Shown piece by piece: positions 10,498 to 21,403 of a stretch of DNA of 64,000 bases (the first letter of the stretch is position 1; each line of letters starts with the position of its first letter). The notes beneath the pieces are model-generated. The model worked only from the letters and a program-made list of their open reading frames with translations, did no database searches and was not told the DNA's origin. The DNA lies in assembly GCA_001414345.1 (NCBI GenBank), contig LLCB01000068.1, positions 124,001-188,000 on the forward strand. The letters are read 5' to 3'. This stretch comes from Hymenoscyphus infarciens. Lineage: Eukaryota > Ascomycota > Leotiomycetes > Helotiales > Helotiaceae. Made by a program: the position numbers and the translations under genes.

Positions 10498-11449
10498 ATG
10501 TCAACCGTTGGAGGGAAGCAGTTGAAGGTTGGACTGTCTGGCCTGCCACCTCCCTCAAATTCAATCACAGTACCAAGCCCAGTACGAACACCAAGTCTAC
10601 GAGGAACTGGTGCAATGCCTCGTCCATCCGTTCAATCATCATCAAGTTTCTCCCCCAATTTCGATCATGGCGATGAGAAGTCCGGTGATCACATAACCAT
10701 CGAAGTCCACAACGCACCTGAAGACTCACAACTCACTCAAATCCCCGAGACAGACACCGATGATCCTCTCAAGACCTTTCGTAAGTAAATTTCTATGCGG
10801 GTTTAGAGGCCGCCCCTCCTACTCGTCCACTCTCCCCAAAGAAGTATACTGACTCCAACAACCTATAGACACAGCATTAGGAATTCCACCCCCAAAACCC
10901 GTCAACCAAAAACCAAAACGGAATCTCCTCGGCAAGAAGAAGAAACCCGATCCCACTCCCCCTCCCCAGCCCAAAATCACAAATGCCAACAAAGGAATCT
11001 ACAACCACGTCCTAACCAACGAACGCAACACCCGCTACATCTACACCTTCTGCGACGGGCTTTTGACAGGCTGCATGTTCCTCCAAATCATCATCGGAGC
11101 CGCCGTCACTGCCCTAGGCGCCGGCAACTCCTCAAACATCATCGTCACCGTTTTCGGCGCTGCAAATACCGCTCTTGCAAGCTTGTTAGCAGTCATGAAA
11201 AGCAAAGGCCTGCCAAATCGATTGAGACAGGATTGGAACGGATGGCGCGAGTTGAGAGAGTATATCGAGGAGAAGGAGAGGGAGATTGATTTCCGGATGC
11301 AGGGGCATGGGGATGGGATTGAGGGCTTGGATATTTGGAGGTTGGTGAGGGAGATTGAGGCGCGGTATCAGACTATGAGGTTAACTTTGGAGGCTAATCG
11401 ACCGGATACTTACATCAAGGTTCCGCCTGTTCATCTGTTGCCGAAGTGA
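10498..11449 (+). CDS. SLATT_fungal 2TM effector-domain protein
   Basis: Exons 10498-10780 and 10869-11449 (intron 88 nt, GTAAGT...TATAG) give 287 aa. Residues 1-150 are low-complexity, Ser/Pro/Lys-rich and likely disordered and cytosolic. Two hydrophobic helices follow at about 164-180 and 184-204, separated by a short GNSSN turn, then an acidic/basic helix (WRELREYIEEKEREID). This order, with a preceding Y-x-Y-x-F-C-D-G, matches the fungal version of the SMODS-and-SLOG-associating 2TM effector domain (SLATT). Bacterial relatives are predicted membrane effectors of nucleotide-activated defence systems; the fungal role is unknown. It is transcribed away from the 2EXR gene. Family call is good, function open. 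Confidence 0.82.
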
Positions 11450-12655
11450 GAGGGAAAGGGAAAGGGCTTTGTGTGGATTCAAATTGCTTGGTGATGCTAA
11501 TGATGTGTGGGGGTGGTGACAAGAAATGGATTGTGAGCCGGGAGATTTGGGTTTTAGAACTCCTTTGAATATACTTTTCCTTTCTTGTCTTTTCATATTT
11601 CAGCTTCGAGGCTAATGTGGATAATGATTGTGTGCGCCGCGGGCTGTATCTCGGGGTGATCATTTTTTGGAACGTTTATGATACTCGGGGTCACTACCAT
11701 GCTACGGCTTCAATGAAACCTCTCGCCTTCTCGGTTGTGATTCACGGAAACCCCTTCTAAACGGGTCTTGCTGTTATCGTGTCCCGTTCCGTAACCTCAC
11801 TATTCTTCCTCGGCCACCTTGTCACCTTGAAAGCCATCATCAGTTTGTACAGTACTTCGAGGTGGAGCAAAAGCGGAGGTTTGTTTTCTAGGGTAGAACT
11901 GAGGTGGAAATATCTAACTTACACGTTCTGAGGAATTTTCAAGCAAGCCTTTTGTCGTGACTTCCCTCAATCATTCTAATTGTCTTGCGTTGGTTAAATA
12001 AATTTAATATATAAAATAAAACATCTTCCAAGGCAAGTGGTAATCGTCCGTATTGTAGTCGATTTCTATCATTGTCTTAATTTGGTCGAAGAATTGAATC
12101 GAGTAGAGGAACTTTGGCATATAAACTTCAGCGTGAGAAAAATGTAGAATGCCCCCTATTCTACTGGTCGAGTACCTGGGCGTTGTGGGAATATAGGAGT
12201 GGCTGATACATTTATTCTAGCAGCTTATTGGGTTACTGATGGCTCACTCGAAGGAGGAACGGCTTACTCGATGGTGTGTTGCTTACCCAACAAGAGTTGG
12301 AGGAAAACAGGGTGAGGATATCATGCTCCCAACCTCCTCCTGGAAACACTTACCCGATATCGGAGAGGAATGAGCACAACAAGTCGAGTATCGCAACGGC
12401 TTCCAACTGAGCTGTTGAGTATTTTGTTCGCACACTGCGCATGATCAGTAATATAAATATCGATTATACTATCTATGGCGAGCGTACGCAAAGTGATAAG
12501 TCAAGAGTTATGAAACAACAAATGTTCACCGGTAGCAAATGCAAGGTAATCATGATCATATTTCATCCAACTATTTAATTCACCTCGCTTTGTGTTACAC
12601 CAAACTCCCATAATAAAATCAATACACCATCGTCCAAGAAAGCCTTGAACTCAGA
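11450..12655. other. Intergenic between convergent genes
   Basis: About 1.2 kb with no supported gene. It contains the 3' ends of the SLATT gene and of the minus-strand flavoprotein gene. Composition is ordinary, with a short AT-rich patch at 11995-12025. Confidence 0.4.
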
Positions 12656-13928
12656 TTAATTCTTATTAAGAGCGTCCCACAAATCCTCAACTTCACGACC
12701 CATGATATTAAGAACGTCGTCCTCGTCACGCTTCTCGAGTAAGGTAGCAGCATACTCCCTCTCAAGCTCAACTATCACCAAAACATCAGCAAAGAGTCCA
12801 AATAGAAGAGGGAGAAAAGGAACTTACCATGAACATAAACTGCAGCCTTCTTCCCCGTGAACATCGCATGCGGCACATTCGTCGAGTTATCAGAATTAGC
12901 ATCCCCCACAGCAAACACCCCCGCAGCAGCAGTCTTCATTGACGCAGCAACAACATCCATCTTCTCCCCATAGATTTGCACCCCCAGTGGTGGACCAAGG
13001 TACGAATGCTGCACGGAAGGAAAGTTTGTAATGAAAGCCGCTCTTCGGATTTTCTCCCCATCCTCAAGTACGACATCGAAAAGATCGAATTCCTCATTGG
13101 TAGTAACATTGTGGACTACAGCACCATCTTGAACCCGCTCGATCGAGGAAATCGTTCGGTTCTCAAGAGTCACTCCGTACTTTGGCAGTTGGATTTCCCA
13201 GCCCGGACGGTTCTTGTTCAAAATTGCGACGTTGGCGTCGGTGTAGGTGCCGTTTGTGAAGGCGATAATGTCCTTGTTTAGGGTTTCTGTTTCGAGGACT
13301 GAGCCGACGACGTCGACTATTGAACCGAGGATTCCGAAGGATTGGTCCCGGTGTTCGTAGCCGTCGCACCAAGGGCACCAGTAGATACCGCGGGACCAGG
13401 CATCTTTTAGTCCTGGGGTATCGGGGAGGACGTCCAGCAGACCGGTTGCGAGGATGATTTTTCGGGAGGTGTAGGTTTGTCCCGTGGAATCGGTTGTCAG
13501 GAATGAGGTGTCGTTTAGTTTCGCTATTGAGACTACGGTTTCGTTTTTGTAGGCGGCGGTTGGGTATTTGTCGATTTGTTCGCGGGCTTTGGCGCGGAAG
13601 ACTGCTGGGACGGTTCCTGGAAGATTGGGTTAGCTTTTCTGGGGCAGAAGAAAAGCATGATTTGGGGAAGGGGATACAAACCATCGTTGCCAATGACATC
13701 ATGCATGTGTCTTGTGAAGCCATTTCGATATACACCGGAATCGATCAGGAGAGACTTGCGTCGAACTCTGCTCAATCCACTCAGAGCACTTAGACCAGCA
13801 GGTCCTCCACCAACGATGAGAACATCATATTCCGTCTCCGGAATAGCTCTTCTCGACAAGGGGCTAGCATCAACAACCGCAGCTACCGAAAGCAAGGCAA
13901 AAGTAAAGACAGTTTTAAAAGCACCCAT
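12656..13928 (-). CDS. Secreted thioredoxin-reductase-like FAD oxidoreductase (CPWC)
   Basis: Three exons on the minus strand, 13928-13682, 13616-12828 and 12771-12656 (introns of 65 and 56 nt), give 383 aa. The ATG at 13928 opens a signal peptide (MGAFKTVFTFALLSVAAVVDA). Residues 35-50 hold the FAD-binding DVLIVGGGPAG, residues 163-166 are CPWC followed by DGYEHRDQ, the redox-active dithiol of thioredoxin-reductase-like proteins, and the later VFAVGDANSDN is the second FAD motif. The NADPH-domain glycines (FGILGS) follow the CPWC. Relatives include GliT/HlyT-type dithiol oxidases, but there is no gliotoxin-like gene cluster here. A signal peptide on this fold is unusual and suggests extracellular or secretory-pathway disulfide chemistry (inference). 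Confidence 0.86.
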
Positions 13929-15399
13929 TTTGACAATCGGAGAAGCTTCAACGTACTCGAAGATGGCGAAACCGGGAGGAAAAAGAGGAAAAGGAGAAAA
14001 AAAGAGGGGATGGGACAACAACCAAGATGCTGATGGCCAAAAACTCAACACAAAGAGAACCAAAGCTTGATTTATACAAAATCAATCGCATGCATCATGA
14101 CAACATGTCCAACCTGACCAGCTTGTTTTCGGCCTTTCTGCAAGACATGCCTCTTTGTATTTTCCCCTTGGCTGCAGATGATCATCCCCGCATGCAGGGA
14201 AGCAAACAGCTGCGCCAACAATTCTAACATTGAGGATGATAATACTACAAATCAGGACTTTTTGTCTCGCAAATGCAAAACTATTGATAGCTGAGCATAA
14301 AAAGAGGGTGTAGATCTCATCTCGGGAATACCCGCGGTTTGGGGAAAGGCTCCGCAATGGGAAAATGCTGTGAGACAAAGGAAGATGCTGTGCTTGGAAG
14401 GAAGCGATGGTCTCCGTAGACGGAGAAAAGGATCTTGACTTACCGAGTCTCTCGAGTTTATTCTGTGGACTTGCCTTTTTCAGCATCTTGAAACTTGGAG
14501 TTGGTGGGGGGTTTTCTATACTTGGGGTGGTAAGGATGATGGCGTGCGAAAGGTTAATTGTGTGTAAGGCGGCGTGTCCGGATGTACCTTGTTTAGATGT
14601 CGCGATGAGCCCTGCGAGGAGTCGTGGGAGTCTTCTGGGGAGATATATATCCTGACTTGTTTGTACTCGAGTTAGAGTGATGGTGTTTTGAAAAGTAGGA
14701 TTTCTTCCAAGGCTGCCAAGCCTTTGTCACGTGACCTGCCTCGTTCTCCATGATTTTTGACCCCTGAAATTCGCTAAAGTTTTTGCTTCCTTTCTTTTAA
14801 TGTTTAGTTATCAGCTACTCAACCAGAGACTGTTCTCAAATCCAGATTTCAAAGAGATCACGATGTTCAAACCCCGCACGCCAGCGTCGTATCAGACCCC
14901 GGAACGGGACCCCGAAGCCCCTCTTCGAGTCTGGGGTGCATAAGCCAGCCCCACACATACTCCTCATTCCATCCAATCATTACATTTATTTTCCTCAGCA
15001 CAAGCATCAAACCCCGCCAATAACAACGAAGGGGATTTCAGGCACGAATGGAAAGCGGTTATTTGAACGCCTATTCATGCAGAGAGGAAGTTAGTGGTGT
15101 GATGTTTACGGTAAGGTATGACCGGGAGAAAAGGGCACAGCAGGTACCACGAAGCGTTTTGAGATCGGACATCCTTTTAACTCGTGAACTGTATTGTTTC
15201 CGTCTTTCTTCTTTGGAAATACGACTTGCGTCTCTCTCGAATATCTCGCATATTTCTCCTCTCGTCAGGTTCATCGAATAGTACGACATTATATACCACA
15301 TACTTTCGAAGTAGTCGTTGTACAACCCTCCTTTACGAGTACTTACCCCGCTTTCGTTCTGAAATCCGTCCTTCCCAAATCAACAACAACACCAGCAAG
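13929..15399. promoter_or_regulatory. Divergent promoter region
   Basis: About 1.5 kb between divergent genes. Open frames at 14082-14486 (-) and 14407-14655 (+) have neither domain nor splice-consistent context and I treat them as chance. The stretch 15300-15399 is pyrimidine-rich then CAACAACAACACCAGCAAG, a typical leader for the gene at 15400. Confidence 0.4.
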
Positions 15400-15740
15400 A
15401 TGGCACCAACTTCGCAACTCCTAGGCTTGACGCGAACCCGTCTCCTAGTTAAAGCTCCCCGATTTGCAAAGCCCACACAAGTTCGGTTCACCGAAAGCAT
15501 GGTTTCCACGAAAACATCAGGCAAGGCGAACTCAGACTGGGGTTACCAATGGAAGCGAGTTGGAGGAACAGCTTTGATGTATAAGTTCCACACCTTCCTG
15601 GAAGTTAAAGAGTGAGATACAGCAAAGACAAAAACGAATGCTAATTTCTTCTTTCTCTTAGGTACGGTCCTGTCGTTGGCATCGTTATGTTTTGGCCATA
15701 TGCTGTAAAGCCAGTTATGGATTTGTATGAGGGTGTATAA
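15400..15740 (+). CDS. Small protein with mitochondrial presequence and one membrane segment
   Basis: Exons 15400-15611 and 15662-15740 (intron 50 nt, GTGAGA...TTAG) give 96 aa. The first 32 residues are rich in Arg, Lys, Ser and Thr with no acid before residue 31, as in mitochondrial targeting peptides. The rest is a soluble segment (WGYQWKRVGGTALMYKFHTF) followed by a hydrophobic stretch, VVGIVMFWPYAVKPV, near the C-terminus. Size and layout resemble small accessory subunits of inner-membrane complexes, but I do not recognise which. The start was chosen because the leader upstream is non-coding-like and the targeting peptide begins exactly there. A compact promoter lies in the preceding 100 bases. 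Confidence 0.72.
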
Positions 15741-16049
15741 GCAAGGGATTCGAATCGATAAATGAGAACGGGCATCATTGGAGTTTAGGGATATTCTGTA
15801 CATACTCGGACAGAAGATACGATACAAGGAGGTGGGATGGAGTCATATCTCTTATCATGGGCTAAAAGAAAACAGAAAGGGAATAAAGTCGTGCTCAAGT
15901 ATGATTCTGTGCTCGAAAGAAAGTAACACAATAGCACAAGTGATTCGAAACATCTAGGGCGAGCTGCGCGCCCTCAACCCTCATTCAGGCCTCATAACTT
16001 AACCTTTTCCTGGAAAGGTTCTCCTTCCAAAACCATCTCTTCTTCCACG
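15741..16049. other. Intergenic between convergent genes
   Basis: About 310 bases holding the two 3' untranslated regions. I see nothing else. Confidence 0.4.
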
Positions 16050-16750
16050 TTATATATGCCATTCAACTTCCCCCAAGCAATCTCGTCCCGGAAACTTTCC
16101 TTCGCTGGTATCCAATGTTTTAACACCTTCTCCTTTTTTGCCAGCACACATACGCTCAGCTCCTACAGCATCAAAAATACCATCCTCACTCGTGAGTTCT
16201 TCCTTACATTTCGTTTCCTTCGCGTAACACAGTGTACACAAACCCCTATCGACTATCCTATAATTGATTCTAAAGGGATGCCACATTTTTTTCAATCGTG
16301 GAAGTACGCCATACTCTCCGAAGTGCGTGGGCTCCCAACCGGGAGGGCAAGACATATACATTTGTACCGAGACAGTGTTCTCTCTAGCAGTCCGTGTATC
16401 AGCAATCGTGATCATATTCTCTTCCATAGACAAATGGCTAAGGTTCGCTAAGAGCCAGTTCTGACAATCCTGTTCCGTGGCGCCAGTGAACTCGGTTTCG
16501 AAGGTCTCATTTTCTTTCCACTGTTGTATAAATCCATTGCGGGTACTTGGGAAATCGCGGGACCAATCCAGAAAGAATTGACATTGGTGTTTAATTCCTT
16601 CCAGGAGCGGGCCTAAATTTCTGACGCCGAGTATTTTGTGGATGAACTGCGATACGTTGTTAGCTACGCATACTGATGACTCCCAATAAAAGGGCACTCT
16701 AGTACTGACTTAGCATCTTCAGCAACACAGGAAAGCCAATACTTGGTCAT
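16050..16750 (-). CDS. Hypothetical Cys/Trp-rich protein
   Basis: I do not recognise this protein. The best model joins exon 16750-16706 (15 codons from an ATG) to exon 16646-16050 across a 59-nt intron that has a GCTAAC branch site 15 nt before CGCAG but a weak donor (GTACTA). This gives 213 aa. A stronger donor four bases upstream (GTCAGT) would need a different acceptor. The 199-codon exon is clear: it is open, has mixed composition, several Trp and Cys residues (CPPGWEP, DRGLCTLCYAKETKC) and the stop at 16050. No signal peptide or membrane segment. It may be a small lineage-specific protein. The exon is fairly sure, the start less so. Confidence 0.55.
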
Positions 16751-17150
16751 AATTTTGGTGGCTTTGGTTTTTCCTTTGATAATTTAAGTGTCGAGTGGTG
16801 ACAGATCCCCCTCGGTTGATTTTCTTACCAACTGAACCACGAGTTGGCTAAGTAATTGAGCTCACGAATCACAAACGAATCCTCTTTGTCGCTCAGTCAC
16901 AGGTTTATTGTTACACTGCGTTAGCTAGCTCTCTTAGGCTGACTGTCAAAATGAAAGTTTTATGATAGAAAGCAACTTAACTCCTTGGAAAATCTTGCCA
17001 CCTAACGATCTTCTCCAAATATTCTGTTCTCTTTACAGAATACATGAACAACTCAGTTGAGTGAATAGTAAATGGAGCTCATATACTTGTACAAAAACTA
17101 TAGACTAGTGACTCGGTAATTATCAGTAAATCTAGCTAGACCCCTACAAT
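16751..17150. other. Intergenic
   Basis: 400 bases without gene features. The last five (ACAAT, 17146-17150) are the target duplication of the TRIM-like element. Confidence 0.4.
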
Positions 17151-17324
17151 TGTAGCATAAGGGATAGATCACAGATTAGGAGCTTATAGCTGGGCCCGAT
17201 GAAATACGTGAAAGTAATCTCTTATGTGGTGTGGTAATAAACGTCTGAAGAGAGAAGAGGAGAGTGCGAAGCACTCGGAATATATATAGGTCCACTAGTG
17301 TGGTCACGTGTCCTTCCCGTAACA
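17151..17324 (-). repeat. LTR of the TRIM-like element (3' LTR in its own orientation)
   Basis: 174 bp, aligned end to end with 18484-18657. On the minus strand it carries a TATATATTCC box followed by a C/T-rich stretch, a plausible promoter layout. Confidence 0.88.
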
Positions 17325-17407
17325 TGCCTGTCTAAAAGAAAGGTCGGCTCCGAAGACCTAAAAAGGTAAAAGAAAGAAAAGAAAGAAATAAACAAGGCTA
17401 TAACTCG

Positions 17408-17590
17408 TCTTCTAGTCCTTAAGTAAGCTTCCTCTAAGTTATAGCTGGCTTTAGAGGTCGCACACCCTAGCTAGCGTCCATATAGCCACGTCCTGTTAAG
17501 CTATAATATTACCCGACTTCTAGCTATAAGTAAGTTCCCCCTAAGTTATAGCTAGCTTTAGGGGTTACACACCCTAGCTAGCGTTATATA
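17408..17590. repeat. Direct repeat, about 75 bp, two copies
   Basis: 17408-17485 and 17516-17590 share CTTCTAG, TAAGTAAG, CTAAGTTATAGCT, GGCTTTAGAGG/AGCTTTAGGGG and CACACCCTAGCTAGCGT in the same order. They are inside the TRIM-like element. Confidence 0.7.
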
Positions 17591-17959
17591 CGATAGTGTT
17601 CCTTCCCTTCCTTTCCTTTAAGATGCTTAAGAGCGCTTTAAACTGTACGTAACACTGGTGTGTGTTCCTAGCCCGTACTACGTCTTAGAGGGGTGTATCG
17701 ATATAAGAAGCAAGAATTCGGTAAGATATAGATATACGGTCGGTAGACGTGCGAAATCATCGGGACAGCTGTTGCTGTAGCAACGTGAGGAATGCTGACG
17801 AGAGAGGAGAGGAGAGAAGATAAAACCGAGTCTCGGAGATCGACATCGGGGCAGAGGCGTAAGTAGACAGGGCTAGAAAGAGGATTAAGGACTCGGATAG
17901 AGGATCGAGGACTCGGGACTTAAGAGATCGAAGAGGGGTCGAGAGATCGAAGAGTGTGT

Positions 17960-18160
17960 GTGTGTTGAGAGATCGAAGAGGGGTTACTCGAGAGATCGAA
18001 GAGAGGTTACTCGAGAGATCGAAGAGGGTTTACTCGAAAGATCAAAGAGGGGTTACTCGAGAGATCGAAGAGGGTTTACTCGAAAGATCGAAGAGTATAT
18101 GTGAGTTGAGTGTGTGTATGTGTTGAGAGATCGAAGAGGGGTTACTCGAAAGGTCGTAGA
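17960..18160. repeat. 23-bp tandem repeat (GAGATCGAAGAGGGGTTACTCGA)
   Basis: About seven head-to-tail copies of the unit GAGATCGAAGAGGGGTTAC+TCGA with small changes, broken once by a GTGTGTGTATGTGTTGA stretch. It is internal to the TRIM-like element. Confidence 0.8.
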
Positions 18161-18293
18161 GGGAAGAGGGGTGTCCTTTGTCTTTCTCACTAACCTACCG
18201 GAGATCTAGGAGACGGTTGTACTTATTGCTGGACGGCGTACGTACTGATGGCTAGATTCCGATCGAGTATTCGAATTGTAAGATTAGGAAGCG

Positions 18294-18373
18294 GACGAGA
18301 GAGGGAGAGGACGAGAGAGGGAGAGGACGAGAGAGGGAGAGGACGAGAGAGGGAGAGGACGAGAGAGGGAGAG
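18294..18373. repeat. 16-bp tandem repeat, five perfect copies
   Basis: GACGAGAGAGGGAGAG is repeated exactly five times (80 bp). Its purity contrasts with the diverged LTRs and suggests recent expansion. A further 20-bp unit, TTTTGGTGAGCGGGGTCGAT, occurs twice just after it (about 18410-18449). Confidence 0.9.
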
Positions 18374-18471
18374 AGGTATCGGTTGCAATGTAGTTTAGCG
18401 GAAGGTGATTTTGGTGAGCGGGGTCGATTTTGGTGAGCGGGGTCGATTTAGAGGGGTTGCTGGATTTTAGA

Positions 18472-18483
18472 GCATTGCTACCA
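18472..18483 (-). other. Primer-binding site, initiator tRNA-Met type
   Basis: Minus-strand TGGTAGCAATGC abuts the element's 5' LTR. The first seven bases complement the 3' end of fungal initiator tRNA-Met (...GCTACCA). Confidence 0.65.
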
Positions 18484-18657
18484 TGTAGCATAAGAGACAG
18501 ATCACAGATCAGGAGCTTATGGCTGGGCCCGATGAAATACGTAAAAGTAATCTCTTATGTGGTGTAGTAATAAACGTCTGAAGAGAGAAGAGGAGAGTGC
18601 GAAGCACTCGGAATATATACAGGTCCACTAGTGTGGTCACGTGTCCTTCCCGCAACA
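18484..18657 (-). repeat. LTR of the TRIM-like element (5' LTR in its own orientation)
   Basis: 174 bp, same length as the other copy, ending in ...CCGCAACA and followed directly by the target duplication ACAAT. Confidence 0.88.
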
Positions 18658-20592
18658 ACAATCCCAATATTATTTTACACTTTCAAATAAGACAGATACT
18701 GCCCACGACAAACGACCAATCATCGCCAACATTGCCAACCTTCCTATTCCTTCGTCTTCCAACAACCCATAAAAAGTCTTGAGATTGACGACCTTGAGCC
18801 TTTGTCTTCCGACAGCCCCTGAAATCGAGACCAACATCCTCGAGTAAGGATGTAAGGCCTATTAATTAACCCGGGCGGGGGGTAGGCACGAACCTTCCCC
18901 CCCCTTTTCTTTTGCTACTTTCTGTTTGCTTATTAGACAAAGGTTTGGATTCGATTTGTTTCGCATTTTTGGCAATTCGCCTGCGTTAATTATGGAAGGA
19001 AGCGGCGGCTCTTGGTCTTGGGCATAATAGCGAGTGAATTCATGTGTATAACATGAATACAGGGCATGTCAAGTCGGTTGCCCAATCACTTGAGTCTAAT
19101 TTTTTCCGTGAGTCTTCAGCAACAGACAGACCAACGCAAGTAATGAATAAATCTGAGAGAAATTGAGTAGCTTACGAAACCCCCGTTGTTGAATTATGAC
19201 GCTAATGCCAATGCAGCTTTGGTAGGCATAGGTATCAATTATTGAGGTTTCATGGCTCTACGGTTCCTAATCAGGAGTGTGAAGAGTATCGCTTTAACTA
19301 AACACAAGTGCTGAATTGCGGCCGATATCGGGTGGAAAAGGAGGTTTTGGGATCACTTTATATGTGCGACTCTTCAAACCTTCCGTGGTGCACCCTTCAA
19401 GAGCAGAATTCAACCTTCAGAATTGCAGTTCCGATTGCTCCTAGTTCTCCTCTCAACAAGAGTTGAACCTGATAATTATTTTGGGTGTATCAAGCTTTAG
19501 ACATGGTTACGTTCTAAAAATACCTGGACGCGCGTTTGTGGATATTTGGCTCTTTTGAAAGCCTCTTTCCCTTATTTCTACATTTTGGGCAGCTTCGTCT
19601 TGAATTATAGATTGTTCACTTTCGTTCAGAATTATACTTTTCTGATACACAACCAATGTTGATGCGACAAAAGTTGGTGGGTCAGCCGTCAAGTGACTGC
19701 TACTCACACGTAGCGAGTCGCGAGTCGGATCCACCTCTATACTTTATTTAATTGCTTCTAGAGAACAAGGAACCATTCGTCAGTGGATTGATGTCAAAGC
19801 CAGTAAATGAACTTGTTCGTGTTGCGCCACTGTCAGCAAAGGTAAAATAAGCCCCATTTGAGCTTTATATTTAGATACGCGAAGACTTGGGAGGGGGCGG
19901 AAGGAAGCGCACTACAACCGCACCTTTGACCTCCCCTGTTTCAAAACACCATAAGGAGATAATTGACGAGCTGCCATGCTATGGATGATATGGTACTGCC
20001 ATACGCTTGTCAAACAACTCCTCATTGGGTGCGCTATAACCGAAGGATTCGCTAAAAGTGGAGGTATGAATAAAGTATTTATGATTTTCTACTACCTGTT
20101 ACATTCTTCTATAAGGATTCATTTAAAGCACTTTTCTTAATATTTTATGACTTTAATAGTAGAAATCACCGATTTTGGACAGGTATCCTTCCAAAGTAAT
20201 ATGGGACAATACCTTAAACAGCTTAGTGTAAAACCGGAGGTTCGTATCAACGCCGAATCAGAGAGGGAGGTTGAAAGCGTAATTCTGCCTCCCTGTCAGC
20301 TAGGATGATCCATAATACGCTGTAGGAGTTAAGTGGTTATTTGTTGGGGTCATTTGTCCATTTATCGGCCGAAGCTGTTTGTCAGCCAAGCTATTTATCA
20401 GCTTGGGGTTAAATCCGAGCACGCTTAAACGGGCTGGTCGTTGCTTCTACTTAAGAAGACAGTGGGTTTGTCTCAGAGATACAATCATCCTTTCTTTTCT
20501 TTCGCGTCAGACTCAATCACGGACGTGTTAACACTTCCATCTCCCCTCACACTACCTACCTACCAAGCCCACACCCACAAAAGTTCGACAAC
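18658..20592. other. Long intergenic region before the GST gene
   Basis: 1.9 kb without a supported gene. A G/C-rich knot (CCCGGGCGGGGGG then CCCCCCCC) lies at about 18870-18905. Open frames at 18597-18782 and 19507-19734 (-) have no support. The last 80 bases are C-rich (CTACCTACCTACC) and form the likely leader of the GST gene. Confidence 0.4.
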
Positions 20593-21403
20593 ATGTCTCT
20601 CAAGCCAATCACTCTCTGGGGCCACGACAGCGGCCCCAACGCCTGGAAAGTGGCCATGGTACTCGAGGAGCTCAACGTGCCTTATACGCACAAGATCATT
20701 GAATTTTCGGACATGAAAAAGGAACTGTACGAGTCGATGTGGGTATTCTCCGAGTTATTCCCTCTTTCTGGTTGTTTTAGGAGGTCTAAGACACTACTTC
20801 CTCCTTGGACAGCTTTTTTTCCACTCCATTAACTTTTTGCTTCCTCGGATATTCTTCTAGAAATGGCAAACTGACTCCGGGCTCTTCTACAGCAACCCCA
20901 ACGGCAAAGTGCCTGCGATTGAGGATCCGAATACAAACATCACTCTGTGGGAATCAGGTGCAATCATCGAATACCTGGTCGAAACTTACGACAAACAACA
21001 CAAAATTAGCTTCGCCCAAGGCTCGAAAGAGTACTACGAAGCAAAGCAGTGGCTGTACTTCCAGGTATCAGGCCAGGGCCCGTACTTCGGTCAGGCCGTG
21101 TGGTTCACTCTCTACCACCCCGAGAAGCTCCCCAGCGCTGTTGACCGATACATCACCGAGATCCGTCGCGTCTCCGGCGTTCTCGACCGCACTCTGCGGG
21201 AAAAGGAGTTCCTCGTCGGCGGCAAGTTCAGCTATGCTGATGCGGCGTTCGTGACGTGGTATGCCATTGTCCCCCTTTTTGCTGACAAAGTCAACCTTGA
21301 GACGGACTTCCCCATTCTCAACGCCTGGTTGGAGCGCAACAAGGCTCGTCCGGCTATTGGAAAGATTCTACAGGACCGGGAAGCGGCTATGAAGGCTAAG
21401 TGA
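20593..21403 (+). CDS. Glutathione S-transferase, Ure2p-like
   Basis: Exons 20593-20742 and 20861-21403 (118-nt intron, GTATTC...CTAG) give 230 aa. Residues 6-80 form the thioredoxin-like domain: LWGHDSGPNAWKVAMVLEEL is the usual Ure2p-like GST opening, with the Ser/Asn active-site region near residue 13-16, and NPNGKVPAIEDP with the following LWESGAIIEYL carries the cis-Pro and the E-S pair that bind glutathione. Residues from about 95 are the helical domain (YYEAKQWLYFQVSGQGPYFGQ). It would conjugate glutathione to electrophiles or reduce peroxides in the cytosol. The 118-nt intron is the longest of the small genes here and could in principle be shortened by another donor. Confidence 0.9.

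Larger units (their letters stand above)
17151..18657 (-). mobile_element. TRIM-like miniature LTR retrotransposon (1507 bp)
   Basis: Two 174-bp LTRs (17151-17324 and 18484-18657) start TGTAGCATAAG and end GTAACA/GCAACA. The target duplication ACAAT flanks them at 17146-17150 and 18658-18662, so the insertion is complete. Read on the minus strand, the sequence directly after the 5' LTR (18483 downward) is TGGTAGCAATGC; TGGTAGC complements the GCTACCA 3' end of initiator tRNA-Met, the usual LTR-element primer, which fixes the orientation. The 1.16-kb interior has no protein and consists largely of short tandem repeats. The LTR pair differs at a handful of sites, apparently all transitions. It must depend on another element's enzymes. 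Confidence 0.88.

Noticed and set aside
12656..13928. Epidithiodioxopiperazine (GliT-type) resistance gene assignment
   Set aside because: The CxxC flavoprotein fold is shared more widely and no partner biosynthetic genes are in the window.
17960..18160. CRISPR-like array
   Set aside because: Units are contiguous 23-bp tandem repeats with no unique spacers, inside an LTR element of a fungus.
18248..18436. Open frame rich in Arg and Glu (GRGRERERTRE)
   Set aside because: It is a translation of the 16-bp tandem array.
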